Below are positions 55,321-64,000 of a stretch of DNA of 64,000 bases, piece after piece. Below the pieces are notes generated by a model. It saw only the letters and a list, made by a program, of their open reading frames with translations, had not been told where the DNA came from and searched no databases. The translations under genes and the position numbers were made by a program. Location of the stretch: the NCBI GenBank assembly GCA_013368315.1, contig JAACJM010000027.1, positions 62,001 to 126,000 of the forward strand, read 5' to 3'. Numbering within the stretch: the stretch's first letter is position 1; every line of letters starts with the position of its first letter. The DNA comes from Tetrapyrgos nigripes. Taxonomy: Eukaryota; Basidiomycota; Agaricomycetes; Agaricales; Campanellaceae.

Positions 55321-57471
55321 ATGTCCAACGATGCCATTTTGACCCAAATCCTATCTCAAATACAAGCACTGCAAGTCTCTCAACAGACTCTAGCGGCAAA
55401 GGTAGTAGACTTTTTCGTAAGACGATTACGATTTACTGACAGTTGTAGGTCGATGCGTTAGCGGGAGGTGGTCCAACGACGACAGCAAGCTCGACAAGCG
55501 CCATTGCCATTCCTCAGACAACCTCGTCGGATTCGATCGATGTTCCAATTGCTACATCGTTGAGTACTTCGCCCCCGGCAGGAACAACCTTGGCGACGGA
55601 TAAAGAAAGAGAGAAGGCTTTGTATCCTGGACGAGTTCTTTTGACCAGTACGTGGCCCTAATATTGCTTATTTTTAACACTGTAACGCGTGTACCATAGC
55701 CTACCCTGACCAACACGGTATCCAACCCTACGTTCTACACTGGTTCGCCAAAGATCCTCTCGTCCGTGGTCCAGTCATCTGTTCCCGTCTCCCATCCTCT
55801 ATCAAGTTCCGCAACGCCCTAGGTGCTCATTCCGGTTCCTATTCCATCTATCGCGCTCTCGCTATAGGCATTGGCACCCTTTCTCCCTCCCATCGTCCTG
55901 ACTACTCAATGACCGCCCCACCCGTCGACATACCACCCAACGAATCATGGTGGACACCTGGCAAAATCGTCTCTTTCGATCCATGGGGTCACCTCGTTCC
56001 TCAAATCTTCGCTAATCAGCTTCGGACCAAGGAAGAAGGCGGGGAAGGCTTGGATATCCGACCTTCGATTGCCGTTACACGTGCGCATATCAAGTTGAGC
56101 GAGTTGGATGAGACTGTGAAGAGGGGAGAGATTGACGTCGATGGGAAGATTGTGATGAAGAGTCGCCCGGTGAAAAGGGAGGATGGGAGTGTGAATGAGA
56201 GTATTGATCCTGGGGTGGAGGTTGCTGTGAGTAAGGCAGCGGTAGAGCCCGTTTGGTATTTGGCTGGTGTAGCTGAGAGGTTTGGGATGTGAGTTGTACT
56301 TTTTTCTCTTCGTTATCACTTGCTGACTTGTTAATACTCATTCCTCGATCCCCTTTCACCCATTTTCGCCGTAACTCTCTTCTACAGTTCCGAAACCCTC
56401 CTCCGCCGTTCACTCTTCGAAGAAACAGGCGGGATGTACCCCGAACTCATCACCCGCCCCGATATCAAAACCTTCCTTCCTCCCATCGGCAACTTCACCG
56501 TCTACATCTTCGGTGACCCTGCTCTCCTCTCCTCCTCTTCACCCGACGTACAAGTTACTCTCCGAGTCCACGACGAATGCAATGGAAGCGATGTCTTTGG
56601 AAGTGATATCTGTACATGTAAACCGTACTTGGTGTATGCAATTGAGGAGTGTATAAGGACGGCGCAGGGTGTTCAGGCGGATATGGCTGAGGATGGGAAG
56701 AAGAAGGGTGTTGGGGTGGTTGTATACTTCCGAAAAGAAGGGAGAGCGTTGGGAGAGGTGACGAAGTATTTGGTGTATAATTTGAGGAAGAGAGGAGGGG
56801 ATTCGGCGGATAGGTACTTTGCGAGTACGGAGATAATTGCGGGTGTTAAGGATATGAGGTACGTTTTCCGTACGTCGTTTCTTTCCTTTCCTTTTACGAC
56901 TTGGCTTCTTTCACCCTCTATTCAACTAACGATGCCTCTTCGTCTGTTTTTATGCTGTAGATTCCAAGCCCTCATGCCAGATGTCCTGCACTGGCTCGGT
57001 ATCGGTGTCAACGGTCGTGGATCAGCAGGTGCAGACGGAAAGAAGAGAGGACGAGTAGATAATATGGTTAGCATGAGTGACATGAAGTATGATGCGGTTG
57101 TAGGGAGTGGGATTGATGTTGGTAGGAGGTATGAGCTGCCTGGTGAGTCCGTTTGTCTGATCTTGCGTCGTCGGTTTTGACTCTCTACTTTCGTGGTTCC
57201 TTACCGTTTTCTTCTCGGCTTGTTTTCCTCGGTTCACTCTTTTCTTTGCTGTCATTTCATTGCATTCTTCCTTCAATGGTTCATTCGATTGACACGACGT
57301 ATACTAACGCATATATCCAACACAGATCACCTAATCCCACCTGACTCTCGTGTTGAAATTGATGCCAAGATCGCCAGTGGGTATTTCTCTACTCGGAAAG
57401 ATGGAAAGGAGCTCACGCCGGAGGAGTTACGGAAGACGGTTGGGAGGGGATGGGAGGAGGTGGAACATTGA
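55321..57471 (+). CDS. URC1: GTP-cyclohydrolase-II-like protein, URC1 type
   Basis: Exons from MSNDAILTQILSQIQALQVS to a TGA at 57471, about 570 residues. The N-terminal 70 residues are a short coiled-coil-like start and a Ser/Thr-rich linker. Then comes the fungal N-terminal domain (QHGIQPYVLHWFAKDPLVRG, SRLPSSIKFRNALGAHSGSY, SFDPWGHLVPQIFANQL). The C-terminal GTP-cyclohydrolase-II-like domain has VTLRVHDECNGSDVFGSDIC with the three zinc cysteines (C in DEC, IC and TC), YFRKEGRALGEVTKYLVYNL and FASTEIIAGVKDMRF. The N-terminal domain and HDECNGSDVFGSDICTC point to URC1 of the fungal uracil-catabolic pathway rather than to the riboflavin enzyme RIB1. All key residues seem intact. It is divergent from the peroxiredoxin pseudogene. 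Confidence 0.85.
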
Positions 57472-58394
57472 ACGTCGAGTTGGTGATTTGTATTACGCGG
57501 CTGTTTTGTATTACAGTGTATCATAGAGTGAGTGTTATGTTAGATATGTACTAAGAATAAGCATTCGTATCGAGCGATGTGCTGTGCGTAAATTTCTACC
57601 GACCTCGATGATTGATGGAGACTTTCGGTAGGCGGTGACCATTGTAAGTACGTTCACGTTCTTAAACTTAAAGTCTTCAAGCTCAGGCTTACAAACTTAT
57701 CCTGTTTTTCCCCTGTTTTCCCTTTACGTGTCGACAGTTTGAGGTTATCAATTAAACCCTGGTATAGTAATACTGCAAGACCCTGTAAAAACGGGGCGAC
57801 GCCGCGGGCTGAATTCAAGCCACATACATGCAGTAAACTTGAGGAAAGAACATGATTCATGAGGACCCCAGATTATAGGTGGAGATGTCGAGGTCTGAAA
57901 AAGTCTGGTTTCGGGCCAAACTGTGCGAACCACGCTCCAGCCTAGAGTCGGATACTTGATTTGGGATCTCGTTTACCGAGCAAAATATCCAAATTGGCGC
58001 TCAGAGTTCTGATTTGTGCGAACTTTTATCCAGCGTTCCGCTTTCGGTGGCCCAGATCTTGTGCGAATGTCATCTCCAATTATTAATCGGGGGTCCTGAT
58101 GCTTGACGCCCCAATTGACATTAGTGAAAGGTGACCGTTACTTCTTGAAAGCCGCGAGACTATTCTGTACTAACGAAAACTCTAGCGTAACTAACGTACC
58201 TCTGACATTGACAAGTTGCATGTATAAAAAATATTATGACCCTTGTTTCTAGTCTCCCCATACCTACCCTATTTATATAGTCTCCCTTTCGCTCTCTAAC
58301 CTTCGGAACATCTCCCTCTTTGACTGGAATTTCAGCACGAAGCCCAGCCAGAGCCCGATCCTGTCGCCCGCCGAGCGCTGCGTCAAACAGTGCT
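57472..58394. other. Spacer and promoter of the DUF6534 gene
   Basis: No gene seen. ATTTATATAG at about 58270 could be the TATA element of the gene starting at 58395. Confidence 0.4.
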
Positions 58395-60165
58395 ATGGAT
58401 GCCACTCAGATCAATCTGCACAAAGTCATTGGGTGCGTGCTACCCACTTACTTAGACTTTCGAGTTTTATCCCATTGCTGATGTGCATCGACCATCTTTC
58501 ATCGTCGGAAAATAGGCCAATGCTCATAGGAGCATGGTTGAACTTGATGCTGTTTGTGTTGGTGATTAATCAGGTGAGTAACAGTTGTTTATGGTTTTCA
58601 GAGTCACGGCTTAGGCATCATCTCCGATGACTTGGACTCTCGAAGCTCGTATGCGGAATTCGTATAAGTGCTAACATATAAGTATTTCTAGGCTTTGTAT
58701 TACTTTAGCCGCTACCACATCGACAAAATTCTCATCAAGATCGCTGTCTTTGCTGTCCTTGTCTGTGATATGGGTACGATAATCGCAGGATGCGCTGACG
58801 CCTACTTGGTGAGTCGCACATTCGCACAGTTGTACCGTATAGACAGCGCCTAATTTTGGATACGATATTTACTAGGATGCTGTCACCTTTCAAGGTCAGT
58901 ACATGGTCCGGTACCTTCATCATTCTTTTTTGAATTCGATTGAAGAAAATGGTAATTAAATTTGAAGTTGACTCGATGCGTCATGGCCCATGGGTGGCAC
59001 AGGAAACATAGGTGCTCTACAGATGCGACACTGGTAAGCTAGAAAAATGATTTTCGTCAAATGAAACACCATTCAAATGACTTACTCATATTATTGTTTG
59101 GCCTTTGCGCATGCAGGCCTAGAAGCTTAGACCTGGCTTCGACTGGTATCTCTGCATCAATCGTGCAGGCTTTCATGTTGCATAGATATTGGTCCTTGTA
59201 AGTATGTTTTGAGTTCATCTGCATTCAACTCATCATCTGACCTATTTTGCTTGGTTAAAGAACGCGAAGAAAAGTGCTTACAAGTGCAGTAGCACTTGTG
59301 ATCCTCTCATCAGTAAGTACTATCTTCAAGCTGGGGAGTAGCTGCCCATGATCATGAAATAATATGCTCAATGATTATAACATCATAAAAGCTTGCAAGT
59401 ACCTTGTACCTCACCACCATTGTCATTTTGTTCCAATCCCAAGGTAATCTTCTACCTACACAAATTTTGCCTGCAACAATGTAAGTACTTTCAAGTTCTG
59501 TGAGGTGTCTCGTACCTCACAAACTTATCCCGTTATCCCTTACCACAGTTTGTGGTTATCAACTGCAATGGTGGCAGATCTATTAATCGCCCTACTCATG
59601 ATCTTATATTATCGAGCGACCGATGTTGACAGGACGCTCAAATCTTCATCCAAGTGAGTACCCTTTCCAATTGATAAATTCTGTAATGATTAGCTTAAGA
59701 AGATGAACAAATTTCTTTCTTTCAGACTCATTCGCCGTCTAGCAATTCTCGCACTCAAAACCGGCTCTTTCACTGCTCTGATTGCGGTGCTGACTCTTGT
59801 AACCTTTGTGACTGATATCCAGAGTAATGGTATGTCCTCACGCTTGTCTTATGCTCTCTCCTCCCATTTCCATTGGTATGGGACATTGACGTTTGGCTTT
59901 ATTGAACTTTTGGATTGAAGTTACCATGATCTTTGGCTACTGTATTGGCAGTATCTATTCATTGACGCTGTTATACAACCTAAATATTCGTCGGAAGCTG
60001 GTCAATCGCACAAATCCGGGTGATGTTCTGGATATACGTGTACCTGATTTGGAGAGTCGGACTCGTGTCACGAAGCCGGTGGCAAGCAACGGAGGGGACA
60101 TCCTGAATGTGGAATCGAGGTCACAGAGGGGCCGGTTTGTTATAGCTGCTAGTATACATACATAA
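58395..60165 (+). CDS. DUF6534-like seven-helix membrane protein
   Basis: About eleven small exons from MDATQINLHKVIG to a TAA at 60165, about 330 residues. Successive hydrophobic helices are readable: MLIGAWLNLMLFVLVINQAL, ILIKIAVFAVLVCDMGTIIA, ISASIVQAFMLHRYWSL, LTSAVALVILSSLASTLYLT, LWLSTAMVADLLIALLMILY, AILALKTGSFTALIAVLTLV and MIFGYCIGSIYSLTLLYNLN. They are followed by a charged cytosolic tail with RRKLVNRTNP. The order and the FVLVINQALYYFSRY, QAFMLHRYW and SLTLLYNLNIRR landmarks fit the DUF6534 group that is expanded in Agaricomycetes. A receptor-like role is often guessed for it but not shown. Two exons are under 35 bp, so borders there are approximate. Confidence 0.75.
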
Positions 60166-60924
60166 GTATTAAGTAGTAGGAAAATGTGGCTTCGATCCGG
60201 ACAGTAGGCTAATAATGATTCTATGTTTAAGAACCCTCGGACCAACCAACATCCGATGCGACATAAGTTTCATCGGTACTCGAAGTATTCCGAAATAACT
60301 ATAATGATTCAGATGCTCGTGCTGTGTTAGAAGGACGAGGTAAGGAGGCGATGACGACTCGGAACCGTAAGAGACTAACCCTAATGATAGGACCTCAGGA
60401 GTGTAGTACTACACTCTAGGTTTGGATTGATGGAGCCATAGACTCTGACGTAGGCTAGCTGTTGCCAAGCGGGTGGCACCGTTGGAACGCTGTGATAAAA
60501 GCGGGGCCCATAAGACCACCACATATATGTGTTGCTAGAGAAGCTAACTTGTATTACAGAAAGCATTCCTGAAAACATTCACGAATAAAAGGTAGAGTGC
60601 CTCTTATGCAACAGTCAACGCAGCCAAATTCACTGAGGTAAGAACACATCAACAAGGAAGTAGGCTATCACTATGTGTCGATTTCCTGGCACAATGGTCA
60701 TTGTGCTGGTTTGCCAAGTTATAGAACACACTGCGTACTAATCCAGACAGTCAGACAAGTCCAAGACATATGAGATCGCGAAAACTACCAGGCGTGATCT
60801 TTGCGACGCTGGAAGATGTCCACATTTCGGAAATCGCGTCATTTCGTTTCTTCGGCTTCTTCTTTTCCTGATTGTCTACACGTCCGAATTCGTCAAATTC
60901 CAATGTACTAATCTTTAGTAGTGA
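60166..60924. other. Spacer, no gene seen
   Basis: No supported exon. Confidence 0.35.
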
Positions 60925-60931
60925 CGTCCTA

Positions 60932-62061
60932 TATGGCAGTAATATTGTCCAAAAATTCCGCTTTTTGCAGGTTCCGTTTTCAGCAAAATTTTGCAAGTTC
61001 TTACTGTTTACAGGATCATGAATTTTTTGCAGGTAGCCAGACAGAACCAGAAATTTTCACAGGTCTCCAAAATACACTCTGATTTTTGCAGGTTGCTTTT
61101 TGTGTAAGTTGGCAATTTTCACAGGTCGTTCCTGTTCAATTTTTCTGCAGGTTCTAGCTCGCAACTTTTTGCAGGTGGCTCAACGATGATCTTCCAGTTC
61201 TTTCGCAGGTCAGATATGACGGTCAATTTGTACAGGTTGAAATTTCGCAGGTTGGAGGCACTGCCACCGGTTAGCGGATCGGAGGTACATCTTACACATG
61301 GCTTTGGTGACGTGGCTTGCTTTTGATGACCTCCTCTCTGGTGCCGTCTGTTGACATTTTCCGGGTGCGTGTCCATATCAGCTACCTCTTTTGCTTCTAT
61401 GCAGGTATCTTTCTGTTGTCCAGGACTGGTGGTGACATTTCCGCGACTCTTTGTTACCGCCCATCCCTTTCCCAGTCTCTATCTCTCAATGTCTGGGCGT
61501 CCGAGAAAGGGATGATATCAAAGTTTAATTTCTGCACCGTCTGGCGTTCAACACCTCTCACTGCTCAGGCTCAGGTTCTCCGTCGTCAGTCACACAGCAG
61601 TGACAAGAAACTTGGACGTGCCTTATCAGCAATCAAATAGCTACTTGGCGACGGGCCAAATGGCTGCCCGAATCTGGTGCCACCCTGCATGACAAAAGCC
61701 ATCAAGTATACACCTTGGATAAAACCTGTGAAAATTATGTGTTCACTATCTTCTCAACCTGTGATGTGGAACCTGTAAATTTTTGAATAGAGGATGACTT
61801 GAAAAAATTTTCCCACTTCAGAGGAAATCAACCTGCAAAAAAATAGCCATCATAAAGGACAGACCTGTGAAATTTCCAGCAAGCATGCAGGCCCAGTGTA
61901 AAAAAGCTCATCACTTGTTTTGAGGGAGGACCTGTGCAAAAAAGGACAGAAACTCTGGAAACCAGTCCAACCTGCATGAAAAACCATAAAAAACTGCCGA
62001 GAAAGGGTCAACCTGCGAAAAAAAAGCCACTTTGGAATTTTTGGACAGTATTATTGCCATA
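60932..62061. mobile_element. TIR element with inverted subterminal repeat arrays, 1130 bp
   Basis: The ends are TATGGCAGTAATATTGTCC at 60932 and GGACAGTATTATTGCCATA at 62061, with the inversion continuing through AAAAATTCC. A 7-bp direct repeat CGTCCTA borders it (60925-60931 and 62062-62068). Inside the left end are about 13 copies of TTTTTGCAGGTT-like motifs (60961-61255), all in one orientation. Inside the right end are about eight copies of the inverse, AACCTGCAAAAA or AACCTGTGAAAA (61723-62025). The middle 450 bp has an open plus frame (61317-61640) that I do not recognise. The layout of subterminal arrays is typical of DNA transposons whose transposase binds repeated sites. Confidence 0.85.
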
Positions 62062-62068
62062 CGTCCTA

Positions 62069-62752
62069 CTTATGCACGCTAATACGACGATTCATTTCAG
62101 TCTATTTTTCGCCGTTCGGATTTCAAACATCCTCAGAAGCCTCGGTTCCAGCGCTTTGATATCTTGTTGTAAGCTCTTCACGGCCTCAGCGACTCTTATG
62201 CTGAAATGGGCCACCGGTTCGGTTACCTTTCACATTCCAATCCGGATTTCAAGGCACAGTCGGCAAAATCCACACCATGCCGGTCTCCTCACCAAACCAG
62301 CGCTAGTCAACATATACTGAGATAAAAGTATTTCACAATCGAAACCCTATGTACACATAAAATCCGAAGTGTAGATAATGAGTGCGAGTTAGAACGAATG
62401 TACTCGTACTGCAGATAAATATAATTTGTATGAAGTATAAAGGGAAACGACTGAGGTGTATGGTACGGTAGGAGCTGGCATATGTGAAGCGGATGTATCT
62501 TAGTGAGTAAGGATTAGGAAACAAAAAGAAACAGATAATCTTAAATAGGAAATAGCCTCTATCTAGGGACTCGTATTCTCTAGCACGAAGTAAGTGATGT
62601 TACAAGAACGTAAAGGTACAACAAAAGGAAATCAAAAGAGAGAGATAAAAAGCCAACAAGTACTCCTCAAGCCTTGTGTGTAGGAATCTGGCTAACAGTA
62701 GCTCATTGCCAGTATTTCTGAACCAGGCCCATCTTCGTAAAACTCACCGTAC
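62069..62752. other. AT-rich spacer, 3' flank of the carbonic anhydrase
   Basis: No gene seen. Confidence 0.4.
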
Positions 62753-63770
62753 CTAAAACGCAGAGAGCTGTTCCGCGGAAATTTGCAGCAAGTTGTCTTG
62801 ATTGAGATTGTTCTGGGTGTACCTCCAGTTGAATTTCATGACAGCCTTGAGACTGTTGTATGAAGTAACGTCCATTGGGAACTGCTCATACAGCCAGCAG
62901 GTCAACAGACTGATCTGGCTTCATCGAGAAGAAGAAAAAAGACGTACAGGATTCGCGAGGATCAAGAAAGTAATCCCTTCCTTGCAAGGAGGGGTCGTGA
63001 GCGATCCAGAATACTGGTAAATTGGTTGAGTCTGGAGGGCTAGGGCCAGGACTCCAAAGTTGAGGTAGCCAGTGAAACTTCGTGTCCCAGGTTCGCGGAT
63101 CGCAGGGAGGTTGATGATAGTTTGACGGACAAATTCAGTAGTTTTACCCTTCTCAGACAGTTGGAAGAGGATGCCCACTACAACAAATGAGCCGTCTATA
63201 TCCAAAATGACTGTAAGACTCTGGAGAGGTAAATAAAACTGTGACGCCAGCGACTCACCATCAGCTTGATGCACCATATGCATTTCCAAGGGGTAGTGCT
63301 CGTTGTTGATCCTGTGCTCTCCGGGCGTGTGGAAGTGATATTGAACGAGATTGTAGGTCTTTCCAACGTAAGTTGTCGTCCCGTTCAAGAACACCTCGAC
63401 CGTCGAACCAAGGTTCTCAATTTCAGCACCGAAAGTTGGGGGAATGTTGAGCAGAGGTTTCTCGGTTGCAAAGGCCATACTCCGGTTGAAATCAATGGGG
63501 GATTGATTGTGCCCAAGAGCGCAATCGTGGTACTCGGGTTTGAGGCCAGCCCAATTGATAGGACCTGGGTGATGATTGTTAATGCATCGAAGTAGACATG
63601 CAGGATATAATTTTGATATAATTATTACCTGTGGTACCACTGTAGGAGTAACTGGCCACGTGAACAGGACCATGTGCGTCACGACGATGTAAGCTAGTGC
63701 CATAGCTGCAGCTAGCGGAAGCGTGCATTGCGAGTGAGGCAAAGGCTGCGAGTGCGAAGAGAGAATGCAT
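62753..63770 (-). CDS. Secreted alpha-class carbonic anhydrase
   Basis: Four exons on the minus strand from MHSLFALAAFASLAMHASAS at 63770 (an earlier in-frame ATG at 63871 belongs to a longer frame that crosses the intron at 63628-63567 and is not used). The first 20 residues are a signal peptide. The catalytic domain follows: WAGLKPEYHDCALGHNQSPI, ENLGSTVEVFLNG, VQYHFHTPGEHRINNEHYPL (two zinc His in HFH) and EMHMVHQ (third zinc His), then FGVLALALQTQPIYQYSGSL, TTPPCKEGITFLIL and PMDVTSYNSLKAVMKFNWRY. The two cysteines, in DCALG and PPCKEG, would form the family disulfide. It interconverts CO2 and bicarbonate outside the cell. About 280 residues, intact. Confidence 0.9.
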
Positions 63771-64000
63771 ATTTGTAAGAGAGGATTGGCGGGACTGATT
63801 GGAGTGACGTTTCTTTGCGCAACAAGCATGGCTTTTATAGCTTTCTGAACTTGGAACGTAGATACTTTCAAGATACCCTTTGCATCGAAAAGCCACCGGG
63901 CACCAGGTTTTCAAGCTACCACTCAAGCTACCCTAGTTTGGGTAGCAGCGTAGCTTGATAGTAGCTTTATTGTGCACAAGGCTCTGGCAGGTTGCTGGTG
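63771..64000. promoter_or_regulatory. Upstream region of the carbonic anhydrase
   Basis: The minus-strand promoter. A TATA-like CTATAAAAG is present on the minus strand at about 63836, 65 bp before the start. TCAAGCTAC occurs in three near-tandem copies on the plus strand (about 63910-63960: TCAAGCTACC, TCAAGCTACC, and its inverse GTAGCTTGATAG). Confidence 0.6.

Noticed and set aside
55321..57471. Assignment as the riboflavin enzyme RIB1
   Set aside because: The long N-terminal domain and the HDECNGSDVFGSDIC version of the zinc motif fit URC1 better than RIB1.

Overview
The window looks like a piece of an Agaricomycete (mushroom-forming basidiomycete) nuclear genome. Genes are cut by many short (about 48-60 bp) GT..AG introns, and the protein families are typical of that group: DUF6593-like and DUF6534-like proteins, F-box proteins, Tnp2-type transposase, Helitron N-terminus, URC1-type GTP-cyclohydrolase-II-like protein, alpha-carbonic anhydrase. 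No bacterial-style operon, rRNA, tRNA or CRISPR array was seen. All family names are from reading the translations; nothing was searched.

Layout. 1-7.2 kb is satellite DNA: a 149-bp tandem repeat (over 40 units) whose CpG-poor, diverged core encloses an array of about 16 palindromes on a 34-bp period, and whose right edge turns very GC-rich. 7.5-8.4 kb is a small split gene whose 3' end runs into a telomere-like TTGGG minisatellite. 9.4-13.9 kb holds a DUF6593-like gene, an unrecognised minus-strand gene and an F-box pseudogene with a roughly 340-nt hairpin inserted. 14.3-18.3 kb is one long gene for an FHA-domain/AT-hook protein. 18.7-31.3 kb is transposon territory: a 933-bp hAT-like element, a Tnp2 (CACTA-like) transposase with a single in-frame stop, a divergent companion gene, a coiled-coil gene, and a Helitron with intact termini but a truncated gene, itself invaded by a second hAT-like element of the same family. 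31.7-46.4 kb is an epoxide-hydrolase neighbourhood: two full-length paralogues, at least three decayed copies, two oppositely oriented TIR elements in directly adjacent target sites, and two Helitrons joined head to tail. 47.2-63.8 kb is the most gene-like part: aldehyde dehydrogenase, secreted dienelactone hydrolase, a dead peroxiredoxin, URC1-like protein, a seven-TM-like DUF6534 protein, a TIR element with inverted subterminal repeat arrays, and a secreted alpha-carbonic anhydrase.

How it fits together. The metabolic genes (epoxide hydrolases, aldehyde dehydrogenase, dienelactone hydrolase) are each plausible detoxification or catabolic enzymes, but they are on separate transcription units and there is no evidence of one pathway. 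The most informative signal is structural: several mobile elements can be delimited to the base by target-site duplications and terminal repeats, and their nesting gives a relative order of insertion. The most unusual items are the dyad-containing satellite with its palindrome array, the Helitron family with 12-bp inverted termini and a tandem pair, and the element with splice-acceptor-like subterminal repeats.
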